Below, piece by piece: positions 35,156-47,899 of a stretch of DNA of 64,000 bases. The notes beneath the pieces were generated by a model that made no database searches, was not told the origin of the DNA, and saw nothing but the letters and a program-made list of their open reading frames with translations. The position numbers and the translations under genes are program-made. The DNA is from Salinicola endophyticus. GTDB taxonomy: Bacteria > Pseudomonadota > Gammaproteobacteria > Pseudomonadales > Halomonadaceae. How positions within the stretch are numbered: position 1 is the first letter of the stretch; each line of letters begins with the position of its first letter. The stretch covers positions 806,001-870,000 of the forward strand of contig NZ_CP159578.1 of NCBI RefSeq assembly GCF_040536835.1, written 5' to 3'.

Positions 35156-36451
35156 ATGTCTTTTCGCTACAACCGTTTGTCGCTGGCCATCGCGCTGGTG
35201 AGTGCCGCTGCCTCCAGCCAGGCCATGGCCGGGTCCTTTCAACTCCAGGAGCAGAGCGTCAGTGGCCAGGGTACCTCCTGGGCTGGACGCTCCTCCAACG
35301 TTCAGGACGGTTCCATCGTCTTCGGCAACCCGGCGGGCATGTCGTTCCTCGACCGTGCTCAGGTCACCGCGGGTACCCACTACATCGACGCCAGCTCGGA
35401 CATCAGCAACGACAGCGGCACCCAGCCGACAGTCGCTGGTGTGGTCGGTACCCAGGGCAGTACCGACGGCGACATGATTCCGCACAAGGCGGTGCCGTTC
35501 GGCTATTACGTGCAGCCGATCAACGACCGCTGGAGCTTCGGTCTCGGCGTCTATGCGCCATTCGGCCTGGTCACCGACTACGGCGACGACTTCAAGGGGC
35601 GCTACTTCGGCAACTACAGCGACCTGGAGGTCATCACCGCCCAGCCCACGCTGTCGTACCGCTTCAACGACAAGTTCGCCGTCGGCTTCGGCGTGACCTA
35701 CAACCACATCAAGGGCGAGCTGGAGAGCAAGACCCCCAATCCGCTCAACCCGGCCGCCGCCGGTGACGGCACCGTCAACGTCAAGGGTAACGATGACGCC
35801 TGGGGCTACAACATCGGTCTGATCTACCGCCCGGTGGAGTCCACCACCCTGGGTCTCACCTACCGCTCCAAGGTCGACTACCACCTCACCGGTGACGTCG
35901 ATGCCTCCAATGTCTTCGGCGGCGTGGGTGGGAGCGGCCCGATCTTCCTCAACGCCAGCGGCGACGGCTCGCTCGATATCACTCTGCCCGAGACCATCGA
36001 CTTCTCGGTCACTCACCAGCTCGACGACCGCTGGACGGTGATGGCCGGGGCGACCTATATCCGCTGGAGTCGCTTCGACCAGTTGGTGGTCGACAACGAT
36101 CTGGGGCTGCCGATCGATGAGCAGCAGGACTACCGCGACACCTGGCAGTACGCCGCCGGTCTCTCCTACAAGGTCAATCCGGCCTGGACCCTGCGCGGCG
36201 GTATCGCCTATGACCAGTCGCCGGTCAAGGATGCCCACCGCAGCCCGCGCGTGCCCACAGCGGACCGCAATCTGGTCTCGATCGGTGCCGGCTGGACCCC
36301 GATCCCCGACCTGACCATCGATGCCGCCTACAGCTACATCTGGGAAGATCGCGCCGACGTCGATTTGCAGGATGCCAACGGCACCTCCTATCAGGCCGAT
36401 TACGACAACTCGCTCAATCTGTTCGGGGTGCAGGCAACCTACCGCTTCTAA
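35156..36451 (+). CDS. FadL/OmpP1 family outer membrane hydrophobic-compound transporter
   Basis: The 431-residue protein has a signal peptide (to AMA, about residue 24), and the mature part starts GSFQLQEQSVSGQGTSWAGRS, close to the FadL hatch domain with NPAGM near residue 60. The rest is a beta-barrel with alternating aromatic strands, ending in Phe as outer membrane proteins do. FadL proteins pass long-chain fatty acids or aromatic hydrocarbons by lateral diffusion. GAGAGGGGAACG precedes the ATG. The substrate is not certain; fadH at 47900 makes fatty acids plausible. Confidence 0.92.
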   Translation: MSFRYNRLSLAIALVSAAASSQAMAGSFQLQEQSVSGQGTSWAGRSSNVQDGSIVFGNPAGMSFLDRAQVTAGTHYIDASSDISNDSGTQPTVAGVVGTQGSTDGDMIPHKAVPFGYYVQPINDRWSFGLGVYAPFGLVTDYGDDFKGRYFGNYSDLEVITAQPTLSYRFNDKFAVGFGVTYNHIKGELESKTPNPLNPAAAGDGTVNVKGNDDAWGYNIGLIYRPVESTTLGLTYRSKVDYHLTGDVDASNVFGGVGGSGPIFLNASGDGSLDITLPETIDFSVTHQLDDRWTVMAGATYIRWSRFDQLVVDNDLGLPIDEQQDYRDTWQYAAGLSYKVNPAWTLRGGIAYDQSPVKDAHRSPRVPTADRNLVSIGAGWTPIPDLTIDAAYSYIWEDRADVDLQDANGTSYQADYDNSLNLFGVQATYRF

Positions 36452-36473
36452 GCCTGCGCATTGCCGTCGCGCT

Positions 36474-36506
36474 CGCCGGCCCCGGGCACTTGGCCCCGGG
36501 CCGGCG
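36474..36506. terminator. Hairpin after fadL
   Basis: CGCCGGCCC pairs with GGGCCGGCG at the base of a GC-rich hairpin with an imperfect inner stem. No T-run follows. Confidence 0.45.
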
Positions 36507-36553
36507 AACCGGTATACCAACGGGGCATTCACCCACAGCTTGCCAATCTGCAT

Positions 36554-36580
36554 CGACGCGCCGCTCTCTGCGGCGCGTCG
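36554..36580. terminator. Second hairpin between fadL and the convergent sensor kinase
   Basis: A perfect 10-bp stem (CGACGCGCCG with its complement) and 7-nt loop is followed by TCGTTTC. It sits 22 bp from the end of the convergent kinase gene. Confidence 0.55.
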
Positions 36581-36601
36581 TCGTTTCAGCCTGCGCTTGG
36601 C

Positions 36602-40567
<3,966 letters not shown>

Positions 40568-41011
40568 GTGTTTCCCCACTTGCGCCGGGCGCCTCCGCGC
40601 CCGTGTGATTCTTTTCGAGTTACCCCCCGCCATGATCGCCTGCCGCGGCGCGTCTAGCCAGCGTAGCGCTGCAGGGCGGCTAGTGTGACAGAGGTGAGCG
40701 CCGGCTGCGCCTCGGACGCTCATGCTTTGGCCTGATAGACCAAGGTTCAATGTCTGAACGAATATTCCAAGCGACTGATATTAAAGAAGAAGGCGCGAGT
40801 GCACCGAGCTGCGTGTCAGCCCTCGACTAAAGTCAGCCTGCCCCTGCAAGCCTCCTCTGACATAGGCTGCACTCGTGTCGCCGGACCCGACAAACCGTTG
40901 ATTTTCGAGCGCTAAGCAGCGCGCCCGACGATCGGCACGGGGGCGGGCAGGACGCACCCGTGTGCGCCCGGTAGGCGGGGGGCGCTTTCGAGCAGCGAGA
41001 GGGGGAATCTC
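40568..41011 (+). other. 444-bp divergent regulatory gap
   Basis: The gap lies between the kinase and symporter starts. It holds an AT-rich island around 40745-40790 (including TATTAA), a pair of CGAGTGCA/TGCACTCG inverted segments (near 40796 and 40869), and a low-GC segment with TTGATT near 40898. No open frame with family features is present and no promoter can be placed with confidence. The size suggests binding sites for one or more regulators. Confidence 0.4.
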
Positions 41012-41269
41012 ATGAAGGGAAAGAGCCGGCAGGACTACTGGAAGGCCAACGTACGCTTGATCGCGACGCTGTTGGTGGTCTGGTTCATCGTCTCCTATGG
41101 CTTCGGCGTGCTGCTGGTCGAGCCGCTCAATGCCATCCACTTTTTCGGTTTCAAGCTCGGCTTCTGGTTCGCCCAGCAGGGCGCGATCTACGCCTTCCTG
41201 GTGCTGATCGTGGTCTACGCCTGGGCGATGAACCGGCTCGACCGGGAGTACGACGTCGAAGAGCAGTAA
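41012..41269 (+). CDS. DUF4212 small subunit of a sodium:solute symporter
   Basis: The 85-residue protein has two transmembrane helices (about 17-38 and 50-72) separated by EPLNAIHFFGFKLGFW, the conserved DUF4212 core. Such proteins occur in front of VC_2705-type sodium:solute symporters as a putative small subunit. AGAGGGGG precedes the ATG. The next gene starts 48 bp after. Confidence 0.93.
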   Translation: MKGKSRQDYWKANVRLIATLLVVWFIVSYGFGVLLVEPLNAIHFFGFKLGFWFAQQGAIYAFLVLIVVYAWAMNRLDREYDVEEQ

Positions 41270-41317
41270 CTGGACATCTATCGCAACCGACAATAACCAA
41301 CACACAGGACAGGCCTG

Positions 41318-43102
41318 ATGGATATTCAACTACTGACCTATCTCTTCGTGGGGGGCTCCTTCGTCCTCTACATCGCTATCGCGATCGCCTCGCGGGTGGG
41401 CTCCACCAAGGAGTTCTACGTCGCCGGTGGCGGCGTTTCGCCGATCGCCAACGGCGCGGCCACCGCGGCCGACTGGATGTCGGCGGCGTCGTTCATCTCG
41501 ATGGCGGGGATCATCGCCTACTCGGGCTATGACGCCTCGGTCTACCTGATGGGCTGGACCGGCGGCTACGTGCTGCTGGCGATGCTTCTGGCGCCTTATT
41601 TGCGCAAGTTCGGCAAGTTCACGGTGCCGGACTTCATCGGTGACCGCTACTACTCCAACGTGGCGCGCACGGTGGCGGTGATCTGCGTCATCTTCGTCTC
41701 GTTCACCTACGTGGCGGGACAGATGCGCGGTACCGGGATCGTCTTCGCCCGCTTCCTCGAGGTCGACGTCGACATCGGCGTGGCGATCGGCATGGTGATC
41801 GTGTTCTTCTACGCCGTGCTCGGCGGCATGAAGGGCATCACCTACACCCAGGTCGCGCAGTACTGCGTGCTGATCTTCGCCTTCACCGTGCCGGCGATCT
41901 TTCTGTCGATCATGATGACCGGGCATATCCTGCCGCAGACCGGCTTCGGTGCCACGCTGCTCGACGCCGCCGGCAACGACACCGGGGTCTTCCTGCTCAC
42001 GCGGCTCGATCAGCTGGTGACCGAGCTCGGCTTCAGCGCCTACACCTCGGGCACCAAGTCGACCATCGATGTCTTTTTCATCACCGCGGCGCTGATGTGC
42101 GGCACCGCCGGTCTGCCTCACGTGATCGTGCGCTTCTTCACCGTGCCGCGGGTACGCGATGCCCGGGTCAGTGCCGGCTGGGCGCTGTTCTTCATCGCCA
42201 TCCTCTACACCAGCGCGCCGGCGGTGGGGGCCTTCGCCCGAGTCAACCTGATCGATACGGTCGACAACACCGCCTACGAATCGCTGCCGCAGTGGTTCCG
42301 CAACTGGGAGAACTCGGGGCTGATCGCGTGGACCGACAAGAACGCCGACGGTGAGGTGCAGATGTCCGCCGGCGACCCGTTCAAGGGTGCCCCGGTCTAT
42401 ACCGGCGAGCGCGGCAGCCACGGCGAGCGGTTGTTGAGCAACGCCCCCACCGACAACCCCGGTGAGGTCTACATCGACCGCGACATCATCGTGCTGGCCA
42501 ACCCCGAGATCGGCAATCTGCCGGCGTGGGTAGTGGCGCTGGTCGCCGCCGGGGGCGTGGCGGCGGCGCTGTCGACCGCAGCCGGGCTGCTGCTGGTGAT
42601 CTCGTCGGCGATCTCCCACGACCTGCTCAAGAAACAGCTCAAGCCGGACATCTCCGAGAAGGGGGAGCTGCTGGCGGCACGTATCGCCGCGGCGGTGGCG
42701 ATCGTGATCGCCGGCTACTTCGGCATCAATCCGCCGGGATTCGTCGCTCAGGTGGTGGCATTCGCCTTCGGACTGGCGGCGTCGAGCTTCTTCCCGGTGA
42801 TCCTGATGGGCATCTTCTACAAGCGCATGAACAAGGAAGGGGCGATCGCCGGGATGCTGGTGGGGCTGATCTTCACCTTCAGCTACATCGTCTACTTCAA
42901 GTTCGTGGCACCGGAGATGAACACCCCCGAGCACTGGTGGTTCGGCGTCTCACCGGAGGGGATCGGTACGCTGGGCATGATCTTCAACTTCGTGGTGTCG
43001 CTGGTGGTGTGCCGCTTCACCGCACCGCCGCCGGCGGAGATCCAGCAGATCGTCGAGGAGATCCGCGTTCCCCGCGGTGCCGGCGCCGCGGTCGACCACT
43101 GA
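41318..43102 (+). CDS. Sodium:solute symporter, VC_2705-like subfamily
   Basis: The 594-residue protein has 13 or so transmembrane segments and the SSF motifs STKEFYVAGGGVSP near residue 30 and GGMKGITYTQVAQY near 168. A hydrophilic insertion of about 80 residues (around 325-400) is typical of this subfamily. Relatives (ActP group) carry acetate and other short monocarboxylates; the substrate is not sure. It is paired with the DUF4212 gene and faces an SSF-containing sensor kinase. A strong hairpin follows. Confidence 0.92.
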   Translation: MDIQLLTYLFVGGSFVLYIAIAIASRVGSTKEFYVAGGGVSPIANGAATAADWMSAASFISMAGIIAYSGYDASVYLMGWTGGYVLLAMLLAPYLRKFGKFTVPDFIGDRYYSNVARTVAVICVIFVSFTYVAGQMRGTGIVFARFLEVDVDIGVAIGMVIVFFYAVLGGMKGITYTQVAQYCVLIFAFTVPAIFLSIMMTGHILPQTGFGATLLDAAGNDTGVFLLTRLDQLVTELGFSAYTSGTKSTIDVFFITAALMCGTAGLPHVIVRFFTVPRVRDARVSAGWALFFIAILYTSAPAVGAFARVNLIDTVDNTAYESLPQWFRNWENSGLIAWTDKNADGEVQMSAGDPFKGAPVYTGERGSHGERLLSNAPTDNPGEVYIDRDIIVLANPEIGNLPAWVVALVAAGGVAAALSTAAGLLLVISSAISHDLLKKQLKPDISEKGELLAARIAAAVAIVIAGYFGINPPGFVAQVVAFAFGLAASSFFPVILMGIFYKRMNKEGAIAGMLVGLIFTFSYIVYFKFVAPEMNTPEHWWFGVSPEGIGTLGMIFNFVVSLVVCRFTAPPPAEIQQIVEEIRVPRGAGAAVDH

Positions 43103-43118
43103 ACCGAGGCTTGCTCAC

Positions 43119-43146
43119 ACACCGCCCCGGCGCGCCGGGGCGGTGT
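43119..43146 (+). terminator. Terminator of the symporter operon
   Basis: A perfect 12-bp stem (ACACCGCCCCGG with its complement) and CGCG loop is followed by CTTGCG. Confidence 0.65.
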
Positions 43147-43212
43147 CTTGCGTCGAGATGGCCGACGGCGACGATATTCACCATAGGATACGAATAACGT
43201 GAGGAAACAGTG

Positions 43213-43434
43213 ATGAACTGGATGGAGCATGGCCTGTTGCTGCTCGGGCTGCTGGTCGTGAGTGTGAGCTATCTGCGCTATGTGCGGCGCACACGTGATC
43301 TGCGTGGCGTGCTGCTGTTCTGGCAGCGGCGGATGGTGCTCACGCCGACCGAGTTCAAGCTGCAGCGCGCAGGTATCGCGGTGCTGTTCGTGGGGGTGAC
43401 GGTGCGTTATCTGGGTGTGATGCACGTGATCTGA
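43213..43434 (+). CDS. Small hypothetical membrane protein
   Basis: The 73-residue protein has two hydrophobic segments (about 6-22 and 50-68) joined by a basic loop (RYVRRTRDLRG and FWQRRM). GAGGAAA lies just upstream; GTG immediately before the ATG is an alternative start. I do not recognise a family. The last base of its TGA stop is the first base of repeat element B copy 2, so the element lies directly against the coding end. Confidence 0.65.
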   Translation: MNWMEHGLLLLGLLVVSVSYLRYVRRTRDLRGVLLFWQRRMVLTPTEFKLQRAGIAVLFVGVTVRYLGVMHVI

Positions 43435-43578
43435 GGAAACGCTGAATAAATCGCCGGACGAGATGAAGGGCAAGGCGCCCGGAACGCAGAAAGCGAGACA
43501 TAACATGGGGTTAGGCGAGCTTCCGAGTACCGCGTAACGCAGCCATTCGCTCGTGCAGGCATTTATGCAGTGATTCCC
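43434..43578. mobile_element. 145-bp terminal-inverted-repeat element, family B copy 2
   Basis: Ends AGGAAACGCTGAATAAAT and (complement) GGGAATCACTGCATAAAT. The interior follows copy 1 at 24078 base for base over most of its length, with the same total of 145 bp. It lies between a small membrane protein gene and ttcA. Confidence 0.75.
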
Positions 43579-43719
43579 TGATCGTCGCCACGCCAGCGCT
43601 TCGCCGCCGCCCGGGGCGGTGTTAGCATAGGCGCCCCACGACCCCACGAATGACACCCGCGTCCAGCGGCGACCGGCGGCCCTCGCCGTGTCGCGGGCAG
43701 CGGCGCGAAAGAGCGAAGC

Positions 43720-44622
<903 letters not shown>

Positions 44623-44659
44623 GCGCGACACTTTTCAGACAGTGCCTATCAGACGGTGC

Positions 44660-45832
44660 CTAGCCGAGTGGCCCGCCGAGGATCGTCTTGCGCATCCCCC
44701 CCATGATATGGCGGCCGTCCTCGGCGGCGAGTTCGGCATACCAGGCTCGGGTAGCGGCGGGGTCGGCGCCGTGGGTGGTCTCGGCCCGCTGGCGCGCGCG
44801 GCTGACGATCTCGCCCACCCGCGACACCCTGGCGGCGTCGTAGCGTTCGAGCGCTGCGTCGATGGCGTGGTCGCTGGCCTCTAGCGCCTCGGCCAGCACC
44901 CAGGCGTCCTCCATCGCCTGGCAGCCGCCCTGACCCAGATCCGGGGCCATACCGTGGGCGGCGTCGCCGAGTATCGCTACGCGCGGGGCGACCAGTGTCT
45001 CCAGCGGCTCGATGTCGTGGATCTCCACCCGCGCCATGGCGGCGGGGTCGATGCGGGCGATCAGGTGCTGCACCGGCGGCGCCCAGCCGGTGAAGTGGTG
45101 CGCCAGCTCGTCGCGGTAGCGGGCGGGATCGTTGTCGCTGCCGGCGGGCAGCGGGACATCGAAGAAGCAGTAGAACTCCGGGTTCGCCGGATCGCCGCTC
45201 ATCGGCATCAGCGAGACCCGCTGGTGATCGCCGACGTACTGTACCCAGTCGTTCAGTGGGGCCAGATCCTCGCTGGCGGGCACGCGCACGTTCCAGTTGA
45301 CGTAGCCGCAGTAGCGTCGTGGCACCGGCCGGCCCAGCGCCTGTTCGCGCAGTCGCGAATGGGTGCCGTCGGCGATCACCAGCAGGTCCGCGTGGCGCTC
45401 GCTGCCGTCGTCGAAGTGGGCGGTGACGCCGGCATCGTCCTGGCGATAGCCGGTGCAGGCGGTGCCCAGGGTGACGGCCTGGGTGCCCACCGCATCGAGC
45501 AGCAACTGCTGCAGCGCGGCGCGTGCCACCGGGCAGGCGCGCTGGCCGACCTCGGCATACAGCGGCGCCAGGCTGAAGTCGGTGAGCCTGGCGCCGTCGC
45601 GGGTGTAATAGCTCATGCGCTGCATGTCGCCGCTGACCTGCTCCAGCGCCTCGCCTACGCCGAGCGCCTTGAGGATCTTGACCCCGTTGGACCACACCGA
45701 GATGGCAGCGCCCACCGGACGCAGCTCGGCGACCCGGTCGACCACGGCCACCCGATGGCCGCGGCGAGCTAGCGCCAGCGCGGCCGTCAGCCCGCCCATG
45801 CCGGCACCGATCACCAGAACGTTCAAGCTCAT
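44660..45832 (-). CDS. hpxO: FAD-dependent urate hydroxylase HpxO-like
   Basis: The 390-residue flavin monooxygenase has the FAD-binding GAGMGGLTAALALARRGH at residues 9-26, the ELRPVGAAISVWSNGVKIL segment, VIADGTHSRLR near 155, GYVNWN near 178, QRVSLMP near 205 and GDAAHGMAPDLGQGGC near 290. These match the Klebsiella HpxO pattern (including the catalytic Arg of RVSLMP and the Tyr of FYCFFDVP), and the C-terminal ETTHGADPAATRAWY also fits, more than for salicylate hydroxylases. HpxO oxidises urate to 5-hydroxyisourate. GAGGAT precedes the ATG. The neighbours are not purine genes, so the activity is a prediction. Confidence 0.82.
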   Translation of the reverse strand: MSLNVLVIGAGMGGLTAALALARRGHRVAVVDRVAELRPVGAAISVWSNGVKILKALGVGEALEQVSGDMQRMSYYTRDGARLTDFSLAPLYAEVGQRACPVARAALQQLLLDAVGTQAVTLGTACTGYRQDDAGVTAHFDDGSERHADLLVIADGTHSRLREQALGRPVPRRYCGYVNWNVRVPASEDLAPLNDWVQYVGDHQRVSLMPMSGDPANPEFYCFFDVPLPAGSDNDPARYRDELAHHFTGWAPPVQHLIARIDPAAMARVEIHDIEPLETLVAPRVAILGDAAHGMAPDLGQGGCQAMEDAWVLAEALEASDHAIDAALERYDAARVSRVGEIVSRARQRAETTHGADPAATRAWYAELAAEDGRHIMGGMRKTILGGPLG

Positions 45833-46144
45833 GGGGTATCCTCGCAAGCGTATTGTCGTGTCGTGGGGATCGTCGGCGAGCGGGGGCATGGCGCCGCCGC
45901 TCAAGGTGCCTGACCGATCGAACAGGTTTTTGTCATCCTACGCAGAAACGAGGCCCCAGGGGAATGCCTGGTAGCGTCCACCAGGCCGTTCTGGAACAGT
46001 CTCGCCAGATTCGAGGCGAGCGACGGCCACCGCCCAGGGGGCGCTGCGAAGAGGGCGGCGAAGCACCGATACCCGGGCAAGCGAATGCGGGACAACGAAG
46101 TCGGGCAAGCGAAGTGGGGAAGGGGAAAGTGAGGAGGAGGGAAG
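45833..46144. other. Gap between divergent genes with a short tandem array
   Basis: The 312-bp divergent gap includes the hpxO leader and, at 46074-46129, four tandem 14-bp units (CGGGCAAGCGAATG, then variants, the last degenerate) just before the GAGGAGG ribosome-binding site of the next gene. No other gene is seen. Confidence 0.55.
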
Positions 46145-46882
46145 ATGCGGACCCAGGCAGATGACGTGCCGGTACCCGATGACGAAGATCGCCGGCGGAT
46201 CGCCAGCGCGCTGGCGCACGGCGACGACACGCTGCACGAGACCGCGCTCGGTGGTGTGCGCGTGTGCGGGCCGGCGCAGGCGCCGCGGCTGCTGCTGAGC
46301 CACGGCGCCGGGGCAGGGCACGACTCGCCCTTCCTGAGCCGTCTGCGCCACGCTCTGGCCGCAGGCGGCGTACAGGTGATTGCGGTGGAGTTCGCCTACA
46401 TGGCGCGCATGCGCCGTGAGGGCCGCCGCCGGCCGCCGCCGCGGGTCGAGGGGCTGGTGGCGGAACTGAGCGCCTGGCGCCGGGCCATCGACGCGGACGG
46501 CCTGGCGCCGGCGTGGCTGGGCGGCAAATCGATGGGCGGGCGGGTGGCCAGCCTGCTGGCAGCGCGCGAGCCGACGCCCGGGTTGGTGCTGTGCGGCTAC
46601 CCCTTTCATCCGCCGGGCAAGCCGGAGCGTCTGCGCCTCGACCACTGGCCCGACCTCGCGTGTCCGCTGCTGTTGCTGCAGGGGACGCGGGATGCGTTCG
46701 GGACCCGCACCGAGGTCGAAGGCTATACGCTGCCGGCGCAACTCGAGTGCCATTTTCTCGACGGTGGTGACCACGACTGGCAGCCCCCGAAGCGTCTCGG
46801 CGTGAGCCAGGCGGCACTGATCGACACCGCTGCAGCCCTGATCTGCCGGCGCCTCGCGCAAGTCAATCGACACCAAGGATAA
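46145..46882 (+). CDS. KANL3/Tex30-like alpha/beta hydrolase
   Basis: The 245-residue protein has LLLSHGAGAGHDSPFL near residue 50, GKSMGGRVAS near residue 127 with the nucleophile Ser in GKSMGG, the RDAF acid region near 181 and GGDHDW near 212 with the His. The family is a dienelactone-hydrolase-like alpha/beta hydrolase with no settled substrate. AGGAGGAGGG precedes the ATG. Confidence 0.88.
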   Translation: MRTQADDVPVPDDEDRRRIASALAHGDDTLHETALGGVRVCGPAQAPRLLLSHGAGAGHDSPFLSRLRHALAAGGVQVIAVEFAYMARMRREGRRRPPPRVEGLVAELSAWRRAIDADGLAPAWLGGKSMGGRVASLLAAREPTPGLVLCGYPFHPPGKPERLRLDHWPDLACPLLLLQGTRDAFGTRTEVEGYTLPAQLECHFLDGGDHDWQPPKRLGVSQAALIDTAAALICRRLAQVNRHQG

Positions 46883-46900
46883 AACGTTGCGGAAAAGCGG

Positions 46901-46928
46901 TTGACTTTCAACCGGCTACCGGTAGAAT
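46901..46928 (+). promoter_or_regulatory. Promoter of the tRNA-Val/Asp array
   Basis: TTGACT (46901-46906), 16 bp and TAGAAT (46923-46928) end 18 bp before the first tRNA, a near-consensus stable-RNA promoter. Confidence 0.85.
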
Positions 46929-46946
46929 GCAGCGCCACGTGACCAC

Positions 46947-47022
46947 GGGTGGTTAGCTCAGCTGGGAGAGCACCAGCCTTACAAGCTGGGGGTCACAGGT
47001 TCGAACCCTGTACCACCCACCA
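46947..47022 (+). tRNA. tRNA-Val (anticodon UAC)
   Basis: A 76-nt cloverleaf with encoded CCA. The stem CCAGC/GCTGG encloses the loop CTTACAA, anticodon TAC; acceptor GGGTGGT pairs with ACCACCC. Confidence 0.97.
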
Positions 47023-47064
47023 TCGCGCAAGCGCTGGACCGTGGATCACGTGATTGGAAACTGG

Positions 47065-47141
47065 GGACCGGTAGTTCAGTCGGTTAGAATGCCGGCCTGT
47101 CACGCCGGAGGTCGCGGGTTCGAGTCCCGTCCGGTCCGCCA
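47065..47141 (+). tRNA. tRNA-Asp (anticodon GUC), copy 1
   Basis: A 77-nt cloverleaf with CCA; the loop reads CTGTCAC, anticodon GTC, acceptor GGACCGG/CCGGTCC. It differs from the other two copies by one D-loop base (AGTCGG rather than AGTTGG). Confidence 0.97.
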
Positions 47142-47244
47142 TTTCCACCGATGTTCGGGGAGCAGAAGTTTTCCGGGTATCATTTGCAAGTCGCGTAGTG
47201 GGTATCAGGTAGGTGTTTCACGACTCAGACCCGATGCTTCGAGT

Positions 47245-47321
47245 GGACCGGTAGTTCAGTTGGTTAGAATGCCGGCCTGTCACGCCGGAGGTCGCGGGTT
47301 CGAGTCCCGTCCGGTCCGCCA
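47245..47321 (+). tRNA. tRNA-Asp (anticodon GUC), copy 2
   Basis: A 77-nt cloverleaf with CCA, identical to copy 3 at 47460. Confidence 0.97.
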
Positions 47322-47351
47322 CACTTCGTGCTGCGCAGCGTCAGACGTTTT

Positions 47352-47428
47352 GGGTGGTTAGCTCAGCCGGTTAGAGCACCAGCCTCACATGCTGGGGGTC
47401 ACAGGTTCGAGTCCTGTACCACCCACCA
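47352..47428 (+). tRNA. tRNA-Val (anticodon CAC)
   Basis: A 77-nt cloverleaf with CCA. The anticodon stem CCAGC/GCTGG holds the loop CTCACAT, anticodon CAC, which reads the Val codon GUG. It is very similar to the UAC tRNA-Val at 46947 outside the anticodon and D-loop. Confidence 0.95.
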
Positions 47429-47459
47429 TCGTCTCAGGATGATGGTCACCGATATATGC

Positions 47460-47536
47460 GGACCGGTAGTTCAGTTGGTTAGAATGCCGGCCTGTCACGC
47501 CGGAGGTCGCGGGTTCGAGTCCCGTCCGGTCCGCCA
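47460..47536 (+). tRNA. tRNA-Asp (anticodon GUC), copy 3
   Basis: A 77-nt cloverleaf with CCA, identical to copy 2. It is the last gene of the array, 71 bp before the terminator. Confidence 0.97.
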
Positions 47537-47607
47537 TCGACGTCTCGACAATGTGTTTAGTCAGTGCCCAGTACCAGCAGCGCCCAAACGGCCGCTGTGA
47601 GCGAACC

Positions 47608-47631
47608 AACCAGCCTTAGAGCTGGTTTTTT
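47608..47631 (+). terminator. Terminator of the tRNA array
   Basis: AACCAGC pairs with GCTGGTT over a CTTAGA loop and is followed by a run of T residues (six counting the stem end). Confidence 0.9.
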
Positions 47632-47899
47632 CGTCTCTGGCCTTTGCTTCTGGCACCGCCGCGCGCTCTGCGTCCCTCCTTGTCTCTACTCACGCTGCGT
47701 TGTTTTCCGCTGACGCTGCCCTGTTTTTTGTCCCCTGGTGCCTGTCAGAGGCGTCGTTCGCAGCGGCAGACCCGGGGCCGCCGATATGCCCGCCTGCGAC
47801 GATGCCGCTTTGGTGGAATGGTCGCCGCCGTGGATTGGGTTACACTGGCGTTCATACGTGCGTTTGAAAACAGCCGCATACCGCTGCGTGGAGCCGACC
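47632..47899 (+). other. Gap before fadH
   Basis: The gap is T-rich on the plus strand near 47690-47740 (GTTGTTTTCC, CTGTTTTTTG) and holds TACACT at 47841 as a weak -10 candidate without a clear -35 box. The TTCATACGTGCGTTTGAA stretch at 47850-47867 is a loose inverted repeat that could bind a regulator. No gene is seen. Confidence 0.35.

Noticed and set aside
41330..42934. Long frame opposite the sodium symporter gene
   Set aside because: It is rich in His/Arg/Asp with no hydrophobic pattern, a shadow of the symporter.
46145..46882. Toxin, phage or defence island around the tRNA array
   Set aside because: tRNA genes are common integration sites, but all flanking genes here are ordinary metabolic genes with no integrase, and no duplicated tRNA 3' end is seen outside the array.
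47041..47361. Open frame across the tRNA-Asp genes
   Set aside because: It reads through structural tRNA genes; the repeated peptide is only a translation of the tRNA-Asp sequence.
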